From: Saprospiraceae bacterium
GTDB lineage: Bacteria > Bacteroidota > Bacteroidia > Chitinophagales > Saprospiraceae
Length of the DNA: 64,000 nt
Assembly (NCBI GenBank): GCA_020631355.1
Contig: JAHDHL010000003.1
Span: 124,001-188,000 of the forward strand
Direction of reading: 5' to 3'
A program made the translations under genes and the position numbers. Positions within the stretch are counted from its first letter, which is position 1. The number at the start of each line of letters is the position of its first letter. Below, piece by piece: positions 17,662 through 26,536 of this stretch. Under the pieces are notes generated by a model that saw only the letters and a list, made by a program, of their open reading frames with translations, made no database searches and was not told where the DNA came from.

Positions 17662-19647
17662 CTATTTGATTTGCTTAGAAATATAATAGGCCAATGCTTG
17701 GATTGAAAGCATCGGATTGACACCACTGCACCTTGGGAATACACTGGCATCTGCAACAAATAAGTTGCTTATCTCACGGGTTTCACCATTTGGTTTTACT
17801 GGATGGTCCGCATCCCTGCCTCCCATTCTACAGGTCCCCATCTGGTGGGCTGAATAAAGAATGAATCGATTGGCTGCCCAACTCATTTTTTCAATTTTCT
17901 TCGTAAAGATTTCAAAATTATCCTTTCCCTTTTCATAAAGATGATAATCATTATGTAGCAATCTGACCTTAGCGGCACCGGCTGCCTTATGAATCTTGGC
18001 CCCCTCAACCATTCCATGTACCAAATGTTTCCTATCATAAGGATTCAATTTGTAATGGACTAGGGTGCGACCATTCTTATCTACTTCCACCCTTCCACCG
18101 AATTTATCCCTTGTAAGGACAATGAAAGTTCCGGTATTTTTCAAATTGAGCATATCCTGTTTGAACTGTTCTCCATTCTTCCACGTGAGCGACATGGCGC
18201 CAAAACCAGTATGCAAGGGTGGTGTTTCCAATTTATATCCAAAATTCCCATCTAATTGGGTGAATTCATCACTTACAGCAGACATCATCGGGCCATACCA
18301 ACCCTCTACGGGTTCTTCATAGATGCCAGAAATTGCATTCGTGGGATGCAGATAAAGATGCTTACCAATATGTTGGTGTTGTAATCCGCTTTTTTTCAAA
18401 ATGGCAGGAGAATGCAGGGCACCTGCAGACAGTACAACCTTTTTACACTTGATTTGAAATTTCTCCTGGGTTCTTAGATTTACTATCTCTACCCCATTGG
18501 CTTCCCCATTCCGATGGAGGATACGCTCTACTCGAATATTGCTATACACCTTTGCTCCTGCATCCACTGCATCCTGAAGAAAGGTCTTCATAGTTCCTTG
18601 TTTGTAACCAAACGAATCACCTAAACCTCCATAACCCTGGGATTTCCAATAACGGTCCATATCCATACCCTGCTTAGGGGGAGCCACATTCCGAGGAATA
18701 ACATCATGGTGATACCCTAAGTTCTTGGCACCATCAATCAGGTATTGATTCTGGGGATTATGAACAGATAAGTCAGTATTGATATTGGCTTTTTGTTCAA
18801 TGAAATCAAAGCACTTAAGATAATCGGCATCCAAGAATTGAGGATTATCATGTTCTTCCGCCCATTCCCTCAATATGTAATCCGGGGTTCTGAACGAAGC
18901 AGACCAATTCACTGTCGTACCTCCTCCGACACAACTACCCGCCAAAATGGAAACGCCACCATCCACACTTGTGAATGCTCCCTTACGGTCATAAACCCTT
19001 TGTATCATTTCGGATTCCTTGGAAGACATTCTCTGCTCTGGCACATAATCTCCTTTCTCCAATACTGCCACTTGGAACCCTCTCTGTGCCAATTCAGAAG
19101 CAACAACTCCACCCCCAGCTCCGGAACCAATAACAATGACTTCAAATGATACACCTGCCTCCAGTTCATTATTACCTAGGCCCCTAGTCTCTAGGATTTC
19201 ATTTGTTTGCCCTTTGAGTATACCCGGATAGCCCAAACTTTTCCAATTGGGATTTTCTGATTCTCCCTCCCTGACATGTGCAAAGTAAGAAAATCCAACC
19301 ACCTTTTTTAGGGATGTGAAACCACCTCTCAAAATTGGGACGATACTTCCCGACCATGATTGTAGCATTTCCTCACGTTGTTTCAGACTAAGGTCTCCGA
19401 AAGATTTCATAGGCCCCATCCATGTCAGACCCAATTTTCTTGAATCAAGCAGATCCAATAAATCGACGAATGAAGTCCTACTTTCCTCTGGTAAGGATTG
19501 TATTGTCTCGATGATATGTTCCACAATACCGATATCAGTACCCTTTCGTTTCCAATACCCGCTTGTATCCTGTTCTTTTTCAATACTCGGAATGAATGTA
19601 TCACACACCAATCCTAATATGTACTTATGCTGTTTGGTTATTCTCAT
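17662..19647 (-). CDS. GMC-family FAD oxidoreductase, long-chain alcohol oxidase-like
   Basis: A 661-residue flavoprotein. It has an N-terminal helical region (about 1-150; RITKQHKYILGLVCDTFIPS resembles the start of eukaryotic long-chain alcohol oxidases and their bacterial relatives), the FAD-binding GSGAGGGVVASELAQRG (about 173-189), the GMC signature GGVSILAGSCVGGGTTVNWS, and the C-terminal GMC domain ending in LFVADASVFPRCSGVNPMLSIQALAYYIS. The predicted chemistry is FAD-dependent oxidation of an alcohol, possibly a long-chain or sterol-like substrate. The true substrate and electron acceptor are unknown. No signal or Tat motif is visible. A well-formed promoter (19672-19702) precedes it. 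Confidence 0.88.
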   Translation of the reverse strand: MRITKQHKYILGLVCDTFIPSIEKEQDTSGYWKRKGTDIGIVEHIIETIQSLPEESRTSFVDLLDLLDSRKLGLTWMGPMKSFGDLSLKQREEMLQSWSGSIVPILRGGFTSLKKVVGFSYFAHVREGESENPNWKSLGYPGILKGQTNEILETRGLGNNELEAGVSFEVIVIGSGAGGGVVASELAQRGFQVAVLEKGDYVPEQRMSSKESEMIQRVYDRKGAFTSVDGGVSILAGSCVGGGTTVNWSASFRTPDYILREWAEEHDNPQFLDADYLKCFDFIEQKANINTDLSVHNPQNQYLIDGAKNLGYHHDVIPRNVAPPKQGMDMDRYWKSQGYGGLGDSFGYKQGTMKTFLQDAVDAGAKVYSNIRVERILHRNGEANGVEIVNLRTQEKFQIKCKKVVLSAGALHSPAILKKSGLQHQHIGKHLYLHPTNAISGIYEEPVEGWYGPMMSAVSDEFTQLDGNFGYKLETPPLHTGFGAMSLTWKNGEQFKQDMLNLKNTGTFIVLTRDKFGGRVEVDKNGRTLVHYKLNPYDRKHLVHGMVEGAKIHKAAGAAKVRLLHNDYHLYEKGKDNFEIFTKKIEKMSWAANRFILYSAHQMGTCRMGGRDADHPVKPNGETREISNLFVADASVFPRCSGVNPMLSIQALAYYISKQIK

Positions 19648-19671
19648 TTGAATGAAATTCTAAGCTACAAA

Positions 19672-19702
19672 CAAAGCTAGCGAATTTTCGTTGAGGAGCA
19701 AG
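19672..19702 (-). promoter_or_regulatory. Promoter of the GMC oxidoreductase gene
   Basis: On the minus strand CTTG (19702-19699) is followed after 19 bases by TAGCTTTG (19679-19672), close to TTTG-N19-TAnnTTTG. It lies about 25 bases before the ATG at 19647. Confidence 0.5.
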
Positions 19703-19772
19703 TAAGTTTTATACAGGATTATATAAAAAAGAAAATTGTGTATGAGTAATATTATTCTTTATTTAAAAAGAA

Positions 19773-19804
19773 ATTGTTTTTAATACAAAACTCTTTTATA
19801 TTTG
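19773..19804 (+). promoter_or_regulatory. Promoter of the unknown helical-protein gene
   Basis: ATTG (19773-19776), 20 bases, then TATATTTG (19797-19804) fit the Bacteroidota promoter closely. The predicted start near 19810-19812 means the ATG at 19815 would be almost leaderless, which favours the ATG at 19827. Confidence 0.55.
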
Positions 19805-19826
19805 TGGAGTATCAATGTTACAAGAA

Positions 19827-20537
19827 ATGAAGAAGCAATCATCCAATAGAAAATACAATTACCCTGATGCTGATCTCTACCTCCAATGTTTGGAAAAGAT
19901 TAAAATGGCCCATCAGGATTTGGATCATTTCAAGAATTATGGCTATGAATTCCTCAGACTAAAAACGTTCAAACAAAAATGCGACAACTTCAGCAAGCTA
20001 CCGTCTGATGATGAATTGGTTGGTGACCAAATGTTGATGACTGAAAAGAAGTATTCCGCTGCTGAAAAACTCAAGACTGCGATCAGGAGTGTGATGACAA
20101 GGGTTGCCATGAAATATAGCATTCGTTCAGGCAGGTATCGAAAATTCGGCACACAGAAAATGGGGGACATGACAGACGCTCAATTGATTTTTTGTGGACG
20201 CAGGGTTGTTCGAGTAGCGAGGCAGCAATTGAATTTCCTTGAGGAAGTGGGTATTAACGAGAGTGTACTGAAAAGAGTAACAGATTCCTGTTCTGAATTC
20301 GAGCGTTCCGTAAACATACAGCAAGATAGGGTTTCGGAAAGAGATATTGCCGTAGAATCCAGAGTGGAACAAGGGAACAAGTTATATGACGAACTGATAG
20401 TCCTGTGTAATATTGGCAAAGACATCTGGGCGGAAAAAGATACAGTCCGTTATGAGAATTACGTTCTATACGAAAGCAATAACGAACAAAAGAAAGCTAG
20501 GAAGAAAAGAATGGATGAAGAAAATAAGAAGTCGTGA
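19827..20537 (+). CDS. Unknown basic alpha-helical protein
   Basis: From the ATG at 19827 the product has 236 residues; an ATG at 19815 would add four. It is predicted to be almost entirely helical, is rich in Lys, Arg and Glu, has no signal or membrane helix, and carries a coiled-coil-like stretch (about 125-190) and a strongly charged C-terminus (KKARKKRMDEENKKS). Internal features are YPDADLYLQCLEKIKMAHQDLDHF and GRYRKFGTQKMGDMTDAQL. I do not recognise the family. Nucleic-acid or protein scaffolding is possible, but nothing in the sequence proves it. The gene has one of the best promoters in the window, so it is likely expressed. Confidence 0.7.
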   Translation: MKKQSSNRKYNYPDADLYLQCLEKIKMAHQDLDHFKNYGYEFLRLKTFKQKCDNFSKLPSDDELVGDQMLMTEKKYSAAEKLKTAIRSVMTRVAMKYSIRSGRYRKFGTQKMGDMTDAQLIFCGRRVVRVARQQLNFLEEVGINESVLKRVTDSCSEFERSVNIQQDRVSERDIAVESRVEQGNKLYDELIVLCNIGKDIWAEKDTVRYENYVLYESNNEQKKARKKRMDEENKKS

Positions 20538-20567
20538 TTTGGACAATCATTATCCATTCATAATGAT

Positions 20568-20575
20568 TAGCTTTG
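20568..20575 (+). promoter_or_regulatory. -7 box for the DinB-like gene
   Basis: TAGCTTTG matches TAnnTTTG, 21 bases before the ATG at 20597. The best upstream TTTG is 26 bases away, too far for a standard -33. Confidence 0.4.
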
Positions 20576-20596
20576 TGTGAATTTTAATACTAGATT

Positions 20597-21118
20597 ATGG
20601 ATTGCAAGCAGGGTACGGCTCATATTTCGAGACAGATGGTGGATTTATTACAACAGTTGGATAACAAGGTGTATGCGCAACCCCTATCTGTATTCAACCA
20701 ATCTTCTGTGGGCCAGCACTTCAGGCATATTATTGACTTCTACAATTGCCTACTGAATGGCTGTGATTGTCATATGGTTGATTATTGTAATCGGGAAAGA
20801 AATCCTTTGATTGAAAAGGATAGTGATACTGCCATCTCAGTAATTGAGGACATCAACAAAAGGGTCCAACTCATTGATGAATCCAAAACCATTGAGGTAA
20901 AATCGGATTTCTCGTCCAATATTGATGAGGATAGGACCATCATTCAATCTTCACTTGGTAGGGAACTAATGTATGCATATGACCATGCACTCCATCATCT
21001 TGCCCTAATAAAGATAGGATTACAGGTACATTATCCAGAAATAAAGGTGGATGCTAATCTGGGTGTAGCACCATCAACCATCAAATTCAAGAAAAGTCAG
21101 GAAAAACCTAACTCATAA
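20597..21118 (+). CDS. DinB-like four-helix protein
   Basis: A 173-residue protein resembling the DinB/YfiT superfamily of four-helix metal-binding proteins. Two clusters carry the expected histidines: SVGQHFRHIIDFY (about 36-48) and YDHALHHLALIKIG (about 126-139), where His-x3-His pairs form the metal triad in the family. Members act as thiol-dependent transferases or have unknown roles. The substrate here is unknown. Two nearby Cys pairs (NGCDCHMVDYCNRE) are unusual. The gene is followed by a strong two-way terminator shared with pepT. Confidence 0.75.
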   Translation: MDCKQGTAHISRQMVDLLQQLDNKVYAQPLSVFNQSSVGQHFRHIIDFYNCLLNGCDCHMVDYCNRERNPLIEKDSDTAISVIEDINKRVQLIDESKTIEVKSDFSSNIDEDRTIIQSSLGRELMYAYDHALHHLALIKIGLQVHYPEIKVDANLGVAPSTIKFKKSQEKPNS

Positions 21119-21150
21119 AAAAAGCGAGGCCAAATGGCCTCGCTTTTTTT
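21117..21150. terminator. Bidirectional terminator between the DinB-like gene and pepT
   Basis: GCGAGGCC (21124-21131), loop AAAT, GGCCTCGC (21136-21143), flanked by A7 on the left and T7 on the right. It therefore works as a rho-independent terminator on both strands. It lies between two convergent stops, three bases from the pepT stop. Confidence 0.95.
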
Positions 21151-21152
21151 AT

Positions 21153-22412
21153 TTAGCTTCTTTCTTCCCAAATCGCACATAAATGGATAATCGTTTCCAC
21201 TGCCTTGTGCATATCCCTTACACCTACATATTCATGCTTGGAGTGAAAGGCCATTTCTCCGGTAAAGATATTGGGGCAAGGCATTCCCATGAATGATAAT
21301 CTGGAACCATCCGTTCCGCCCCTGATTGGTTTTGTTACTGGCTTCACCCCTGCCCTCTCGATAGCTTCCTTGGCAAATGCCATCACTTCCGGATGCTGGT
21401 CCAGTACCTCTTTCATATTGCGATATTGCTCCGTTACCTTGAACTCATAACTTGAATTCGGGTAGGAAGCCATTACCGTTTTGATAATATCCTCCAATTC
21501 TTTCTCTAGTTCGTGTAATCCCTCTGTTGTGAAGTCCCTGATAATGAATGTAATTTCTGCTTGCTCCAGTACTCCGGTCAATCGCACGGGATGCACGAAT
21601 CCCTCCTTGCCGGAAGTCACTTCGGGACATATCCTATCCTTTGGTAAATGGCTTAGGATTTCTCCTGCAATTTTCATTGCATTTTCCATCTTACCCTTGG
21701 CATAGCCCGGATGAACAGAAACACCATGAATGGTAATCGTAACACCATCCGCAGAAAATGTCTCATCCTCAATATACCCCAGCATCCCGCTATCCAGGGT
21801 ATATCCGAAACGAGCACCTAATTTTTCCATATCCACATAATCCACGCCCCTACCAATTTCTTCGTCGGGTGTGAATAGAATTCTGATATCACCATGCTTC
21901 ACTTCAGGATGATTCATCAAAAAATGAGCTGCATCCATGATTTCCGCTACTCCTGCCTTATCATCAGCTCCAAGTAATGTGGTTCCACTGGCAGTTATGA
22001 TATCAGAACCTACCAAATCATTCAGGTAAGGATGCTCCTCCACCCTTAATACGATGGATTCGTCATCTGGTAATATGATGGGGCTGCCATCATAATTCTT
22101 ATGGACGATGGGTTTTACATCTTTTCCGCTACAATCGGGAGCCGTATCCATGTGGGAACAGAAGCAGATGACAGGTACATCCTTATCTGTATTGGAGGGA
22201 ATGGTGGCATATACATATCCATGTTCATCCATATGTGCATCCTTAACTCCCATTTCCAATAGTTCATCTACCAGAATCTTCCCAAGGTTCTTTTGCTTTT
22301 CCGTTGATGGGAATGTTTTGGATAATGGATCGGATTGTGTGTCTACCTGTACATACTTACAGAAACGTTCTACTACCGTATGATTGATATTCAATGTCTT
22401 ACTCATCTTCAA
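21153..22412 (-). CDS. pepT: Peptidase T (tripeptide aminopeptidase)
   Basis: A 419-residue M20B zinc peptidase that removes the N-terminal residue from tripeptides in the cytoplasm. Zinc ligands and catalytic residues are visible: His87 and catalytic Asp89 (SHMDTAPD), bridging Asp150 (GADDKAG), Glu184/Glu185 (FTPDEEIGRG), and downstream Asp and His in LDSG and FHSKHEYV. The dimerisation (lid) domain starts at about residue 215. The start is MKMSK, with a second Met two codons later. It lies 21 bases after the glycosyltransferase gene on the same strand and is probably co-transcribed with it. Confidence 0.95.
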   Translation of the reverse strand: MKMSKTLNINHTVVERFCKYVQVDTQSDPLSKTFPSTEKQKNLGKILVDELLEMGVKDAHMDEHGYVYATIPSNTDKDVPVICFCSHMDTAPDCSGKDVKPIVHKNYDGSPIILPDDESIVLRVEEHPYLNDLVGSDIITASGTTLLGADDKAGVAEIMDAAHFLMNHPEVKHGDIRILFTPDEEIGRGVDYVDMEKLGARFGYTLDSGMLGYIEDETFSADGVTITIHGVSVHPGYAKGKMENAMKIAGEILSHLPKDRICPEVTSGKEGFVHPVRLTGVLEQAEITFIIRDFTTEGLHELEKELEDIIKTVMASYPNSSYEFKVTEQYRNMKEVLDQHPEVMAFAKEAIERAGVKPVTKPIRGGTDGSRLSFMGMPCPNIFTGEMAFHSKHEYVGVRDMHKAVETIIHLCAIWEERS

Positions 22413-22433
22413 TTCAGATAATAATGATATGGT

Positions 22434-23576
22434 TTACAAATAGGACAATGTGATCTTAGCCTTTTCTATATTGGAAAACTTATCATCAAGCCATTTTTTC
22501 CTCACCTCGATTTCTTCCTTGCCAAAAGACCTTGTCATCACATCATTGACGGCTGAAGGTACATTTTTTATATCATCCACCACAATACATATTTCATCAA
22601 GTCCGGTATTCTTGACCATTTCGGAATTCACCATTAGAAAACGTCCTTTATATAATGCGTTCAGAAGTTTGAGTTTCATTCCTGCCGGCTGATAAGCCCT
22701 CAATAAATGCATATGTGCATTCCTGAATAAGAATTCCATTTCCTCATCACTAACATCCTGTTTCAATTCTACATGCTCAAAAACGGATATCCTACTCAGG
22801 AGTTCATCACTGGGTCTCCTACCTGCAATGATGAATTGATGTTTGGGTTCGCACTTGTCCAAGGCTTCGGCAATATCCAAGGCATTCAATTCATTTTCCT
22901 TTACGCTCAAATCACCATGGAATAGGATGAATGCCCCTTTTCCAATCTTAATATCTATGTCCTCATTGGAATGGAAAGCAGAAACATACGCTACTTGCCT
23001 GAATCCCTCCTGTACAAAATAGGACTGGTCCTTGGGCGAAACAGCCAAGGTCGCATTCGCATGTTCCTTAATCGTACCTAATTCAAAATTCCTTAGTTTT
23101 CGGGCTTCCCATTTGAAGAATATTTTTTTGAACCAATTATTCTCATGTGGAACCATATTATCATAGTAATGCCATTCCACATTATGCATCCGTACAATTT
23201 TTGTACGCTCCGCCAATCCAGGATGCCCCAAATAAGCACAAACATGTGTCCCCTCAAAGAGAATAGGATAATCCATTTGAATCAACCTATCCAGTAATAC
23301 ATCATTCCTCCTTGACTTGACAATGAATGGCTCCTTTGATAATAGATTCAAGGGACTCATATTCCTTTGGTAATAATAAACTTCCTCACAGATATCATCT
23401 AAAATCTGAGCTTCTGCCCTACCATATTGGAAACAATGCAAAATTATTCGGACACCCAACGATTGTAAGGCCCTTAGATGATAAAATACGCCAATCACTC
23501 CTCCATAGTCTGCCGGAAAAGGAACATTGAATGAAACTACGTGTAAATTTTTAGCGGATTTTAAATGCATTGTCAC
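22434..23576 (-). CDS. Glycosyltransferase, GT-B fold (family 4-like)
   Basis: A 380-residue cytoplasmic enzyme with the two-Rossmann GT-B layout. The N-terminal acceptor half begins LHVVSFNVPFPADYGGVIGVFYHLRAL (Gly-rich loop). The C-terminal donor half has ILFHGDLSVKENELNALDI, HQFIIAGRRPSDELL and the region HMHLLRAYQPAGMKLKLLNAL in place of the usual E-x7-E, so it is a divergent member. It probably adds a sugar to a surface glycan. Its acceptor is unknown. Pairing with pepT looks incidental. Confidence 0.8.
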   Translation of the reverse strand: MTMHLKSAKNLHVVSFNVPFPADYGGVIGVFYHLRALQSLGVRIILHCFQYGRAEAQILDDICEEVYYYQRNMSPLNLLSKEPFIVKSRRNDVLLDRLIQMDYPILFEGTHVCAYLGHPGLAERTKIVRMHNVEWHYYDNMVPHENNWFKKIFFKWEARKLRNFELGTIKEHANATLAVSPKDQSYFVQEGFRQVAYVSAFHSNEDIDIKIGKGAFILFHGDLSVKENELNALDIAEALDKCEPKHQFIIAGRRPSDELLSRISVFEHVELKQDVSDEEMEFLFRNAHMHLLRAYQPAGMKLKLLNALYKGRFLMVNSEMVKNTGLDEICIVVDDIKNVPSAVNDVMTRSFGKEEIEVRKKWLDDKFSNIEKAKITLSYL

Positions 23577-23638
23577 ATATATTTAACTTTTACATGTAAA
23601 TGGTTGATTATTCGGCAAGGATATTGATATGTTAGGTT

Positions 23639-23646
23639 TATATTTG
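23639..23646 (+). promoter_or_regulatory. -7 box upstream of the C39-ABC exporter gene
   Basis: TATATTTG, a full match to TAnnTTTG, about 104 bases before the GTG start. No -33 TTTG is at the right distance, so the call is moderate. Confidence 0.4.
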
Positions 23647-23749
23647 TCTTTTTTCAAATATGTTGTATCACAATTATACGACTGAGATACTGGAAACGTG
23701 TTTCATACTATGAGAAGACCAAAATTACATGAGAAACCGTAAATAACCA

Positions 23750-25936
23750 GTGGGATTTCCTTTTTATCAACAACCGGATACAATGGATTGCGGAGTCACT
23801 TGCCTCCGTATGATAGCCAAGCACTACGGCCGTCACTACTCCATGGAATACCTTCGAGAGCACAGTTATGTGGATCGGGAGGGTGTTTCCCTAATGGGAA
23901 TCAGTGATGCTGCTGAAGCCATTGGCATGCGTACCATTGCCGCCAAAGTAACCTACCAACAATTGGTGGACGATGTTCCGCTACCTGCTATCATACATTG
24001 GGAACAGAACCACTTCGTTGTTGCTTACAAAGTAAGTAAAAATAAAATTTGGATTGCTGATCCTGGCGTAGGTAAAATCACCTATTCCAAAAAAGAGTTC
24101 ATGAAATCATGGGCCAGCGATGTGGATGAGGATGGCACACCGGAGGGTATTGTCATGATGCTGGAACCCATGACCGAATTTTATGAAAGTGACGGTGAAA
24201 AGGTAGATAGAAAAAATTGGTGGCATTTGTATCAGCATGTCTGGCGATACAAATCACTACTCGTCCAACTCATCCTTGGTCTACTCGTCGGTTCCATACT
24301 TCAACTTGTATTCCCATTCCTTACCCAATCCATAGTGGATTACGGTATTGATAATCAGGATATCAATTTCATATATATCATATTGGCTGCGCAATTAATG
24401 CTCTTTTTCAGCCAAACTGCCGTTTCATTCATAAGAAGTTGGATTCTCCTACATATCGGTATGCGGGTCAATATCAGTCTGATATCGGATTTCCTCATAA
24501 AACTGATGAGACTCCCACTACACTTCTTTGACATCAAGATGACGGGAGATATCCTCCAACGGATACAGGACCATAGAAGAATCGAAGTATTTCTTACATC
24601 TTCTACCCTGAATGCGATTTTCTCTGTTTTCACGGTTACGATTTTCAGTGTGGTACTGTTCCTCTATAATCCAATGATCTGCTTCATTTTCCTCATAGCG
24701 ACTGTTTTTTATATCATTTGGATTCTATTTTTCCTCAAAAGAAGAAAAATCCTGGACCACAAACGATTCGAAAAGCAAGCGGAAAATCACAATGTACTGA
24801 TTGAATTAATACATGGTATGCATGAAATCAAGTTGCATAATGCCGAAAAGGAGAAAAGGTGGAAGTGGGAATCCATACAAGCAGGTCTATACAGGGTAAG
24901 TGTCAAAAGTCTAGCATTGGGACAATGGCAATCCGCTGGTGCAACGTTCATTAATGAATTCAAGAACATCATCATTTCCTTTATTGCTGCCACTTCGGTT
25001 ATCGAGGGTGAAATGACCCTGGGTATGATGCTGGCTGTCCAATATATCATTGGTCAGATGAATGGTCCCGTCCAAAACTTCATGAGTTTCATACAGATGG
25101 GACAGGATGCTAAAATCAGTCTGGAGCGTTTGGCAGAAATACATGAAAAGGACGATGAGGAAGTCATCAGTGAGAAAATCAGTATTCTTCCAGAAAGCGG
25201 TGATATTGCTTTTGAGAATATGAGTTTCAGGTATTCCGGGCCGGATTCACCTTGGGTACTAAAGAATATTAATCTCCACATTCCCAAAGGCAGAACCACA
25301 GCAATAGTAGGAACAAGTGGTAGTGGTAAGACTACCCTACTCAAACTAATGCTCAATTTCTACCAACCTGTCGAAGGTAAGGTGAGGTTGGGTGATATAC
25401 CCATTGAAAACATCCAGAGTCGTGTTTGGAGGGAACAATGTGGTGTGGTCATGCAGGAAGGATATCTATTTTCTGACACCATTGCCAAGAATATTACCTT
25501 GGGCGATAAGAAAGTGGATAGGAGAAAATTACTCAAAGCAGTAAAAACTGCCAATATTCAAGGATTCGTTGAGGGATTGCCATTGGGCTACAATACGAAA
25601 ATCGGTAAGGAGGGAATTGGATTGAGTCAGGGACAAAAACAACGGATACTTATCGCAAGAGCTGTTTACAAAGACCCTGGTTACATATATTTTGATGAAG
25701 CAACCAATTCACTGGATGCCTATAACGAAATGATAATCATGGAGAATTTGGAAGAATTCTTTGTGGGTCGTACAGTAGTGGTGGTTGCGCATAGACTGAG
25801 TACTGTAAAGAACGCTGATAATATCGTGGTATTAGCGGATGGGGAACTGGTAGAGCAAGGTACGCATCAACAATTGACAGCACTGAAAGGCGCTTACTAC
25901 CATCTGGTCAAGAACCAATTGGAATTGGGCAGCTAA
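23750..25936 (+). CDS. Peptidase-containing ABC exporter (C39 peptidase fused to permease and ATPase)
   Basis: A 728-residue inner-membrane half-transporter that acts as a dimer. The start is a GTG, because no ATG precedes the peptidase motif. Residues 1-135 form the C39 cysteine peptidase: Cys14 (TMDCGVTC), His88 (EQNHFVVAY) and Asp104 (WIADPG), so it should cleave double-glycine leaders. Six transmembrane helices occupy about 165-440. The ATPase has Walker A GTSGSGKTT (about 521-529), signature LSQGQKQR, Walker B IYFDEATNSLD and the switch VAHRLS. These proteins export bacteriocin-like or signalling peptides while trimming them. No HlyD-like partner, leader peptide or modifying enzyme lies next to it. 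Its stop abuts the cdd stop. Confidence 0.93.
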   Translation: MGFPFYQQPDTMDCGVTCLRMIAKHYGRHYSMEYLREHSYVDREGVSLMGISDAAEAIGMRTIAAKVTYQQLVDDVPLPAIIHWEQNHFVVAYKVSKNKIWIADPGVGKITYSKKEFMKSWASDVDEDGTPEGIVMMLEPMTEFYESDGEKVDRKNWWHLYQHVWRYKSLLVQLILGLLVGSILQLVFPFLTQSIVDYGIDNQDINFIYIILAAQLMLFFSQTAVSFIRSWILLHIGMRVNISLISDFLIKLMRLPLHFFDIKMTGDILQRIQDHRRIEVFLTSSTLNAIFSVFTVTIFSVVLFLYNPMICFIFLIATVFYIIWILFFLKRRKILDHKRFEKQAENHNVLIELIHGMHEIKLHNAEKEKRWKWESIQAGLYRVSVKSLALGQWQSAGATFINEFKNIIISFIAATSVIEGEMTLGMMLAVQYIIGQMNGPVQNFMSFIQMGQDAKISLERLAEIHEKDDEEVISEKISILPESGDIAFENMSFRYSGPDSPWVLKNINLHIPKGRTTAIVGTSGSGKTTLLKLMLNFYQPVEGKVRLGDIPIENIQSRVWREQCGVVMQEGYLFSDTIAKNITLGDKKVDRRKLLKAVKTANIQGFVEGLPLGYNTKIGKEGIGLSQGQKQRILIARAVYKDPGYIYFDEATNSLDAYNEMIIMENLEEFFVGRTVVVVAHRLSTVKNADNIVVLADGELVEQGTHQQLTALKGAYYHLVKNQLELGS

Positions 25937-26419
25937 TCACAACAGAGAACCATCAAAAGAAACCGGTAACAAATCACTCACGGCACTTATCTGATAGACA
26001 GGTCCGATTTCTCCTTGCAAGAGGATAGCTATCGGAGATGCTTGTCTATTCTCGAATTCCAACATGGTCTGCCTACAAGCACCACAAGGGGAAATAGGCA
26101 TATCAATGGTTCTATTATTACTCCTAGCAGTAATGGCAATCGTTTCGATCTTAGCATTCGGATAAGTGGAAGAAATGGCAGATAATAAAACCATTTCGGC
26201 ACATAAACATAATGGATAGGATGCGTTTTCCTGATTGGCACCACTGATGACTTTCCCATTGTCCAATCTTGCAGCAGCACCTACCCTGAATTTGGAATAA
26301 GGTGAATGGGATTTATCCAAGGCAGCCCTGGCTTCCAGTATGATTTCAAGTAGATTCTGACTGAGTTCATCCTGAGAATCATAAATGTTGATGGTCGTTC
26401 CAATATTAATTTTCCTCAT
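25937..26419 (-). CDS. cdd: Cytidine deaminase
   Basis: A 160-residue zinc enzyme of the homotetrameric type that converts cytidine or deoxycytidine to uridine forms in pyrimidine salvage. Zinc and catalytic residues are Cys73-Ala-Glu75 (CLCAEMVL), Cys112 and Cys115 (SPCGACRQ). The substrate loop PYSKFRVGAAARLDNGKVISGANQEN is typical. The N-terminus carries about 20 extra residues relative to minimal enzymes. The stop codon directly abuts the stop of the convergent exporter gene. Confidence 0.95.
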   Translation of the reverse strand: MRKINIGTTINIYDSQDELSQNLLEIILEARAALDKSHSPYSKFRVGAAARLDNGKVISGANQENASYPLCLCAEMVLLSAISSTYPNAKIETIAITARSNNRTIDMPISPCGACRQTMLEFENRQASPIAILLQGEIGPVYQISAVSDLLPVSFDGSLL

Positions 26420-26536
26420 AAATGGAATTAGTATAATTTTTGTGCCGAATTTTAGAGGTTCGAACTCGAATTTATGTAAAATTGTGCTTTGTTTTATTGC
26501 AAAGCATATTTTTTGAACAACTTAGGCATTTAGGCT

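Noticed and set aside
26450-26470. tRNA-like T-arm sequence (GAGGTTCGAACTC)
   Set aside because: The 53:61 G-C pair is not formed and no acceptor, D or anticodon arms surround it. It is an accidental palindrome upstream of a plus-strand gene.
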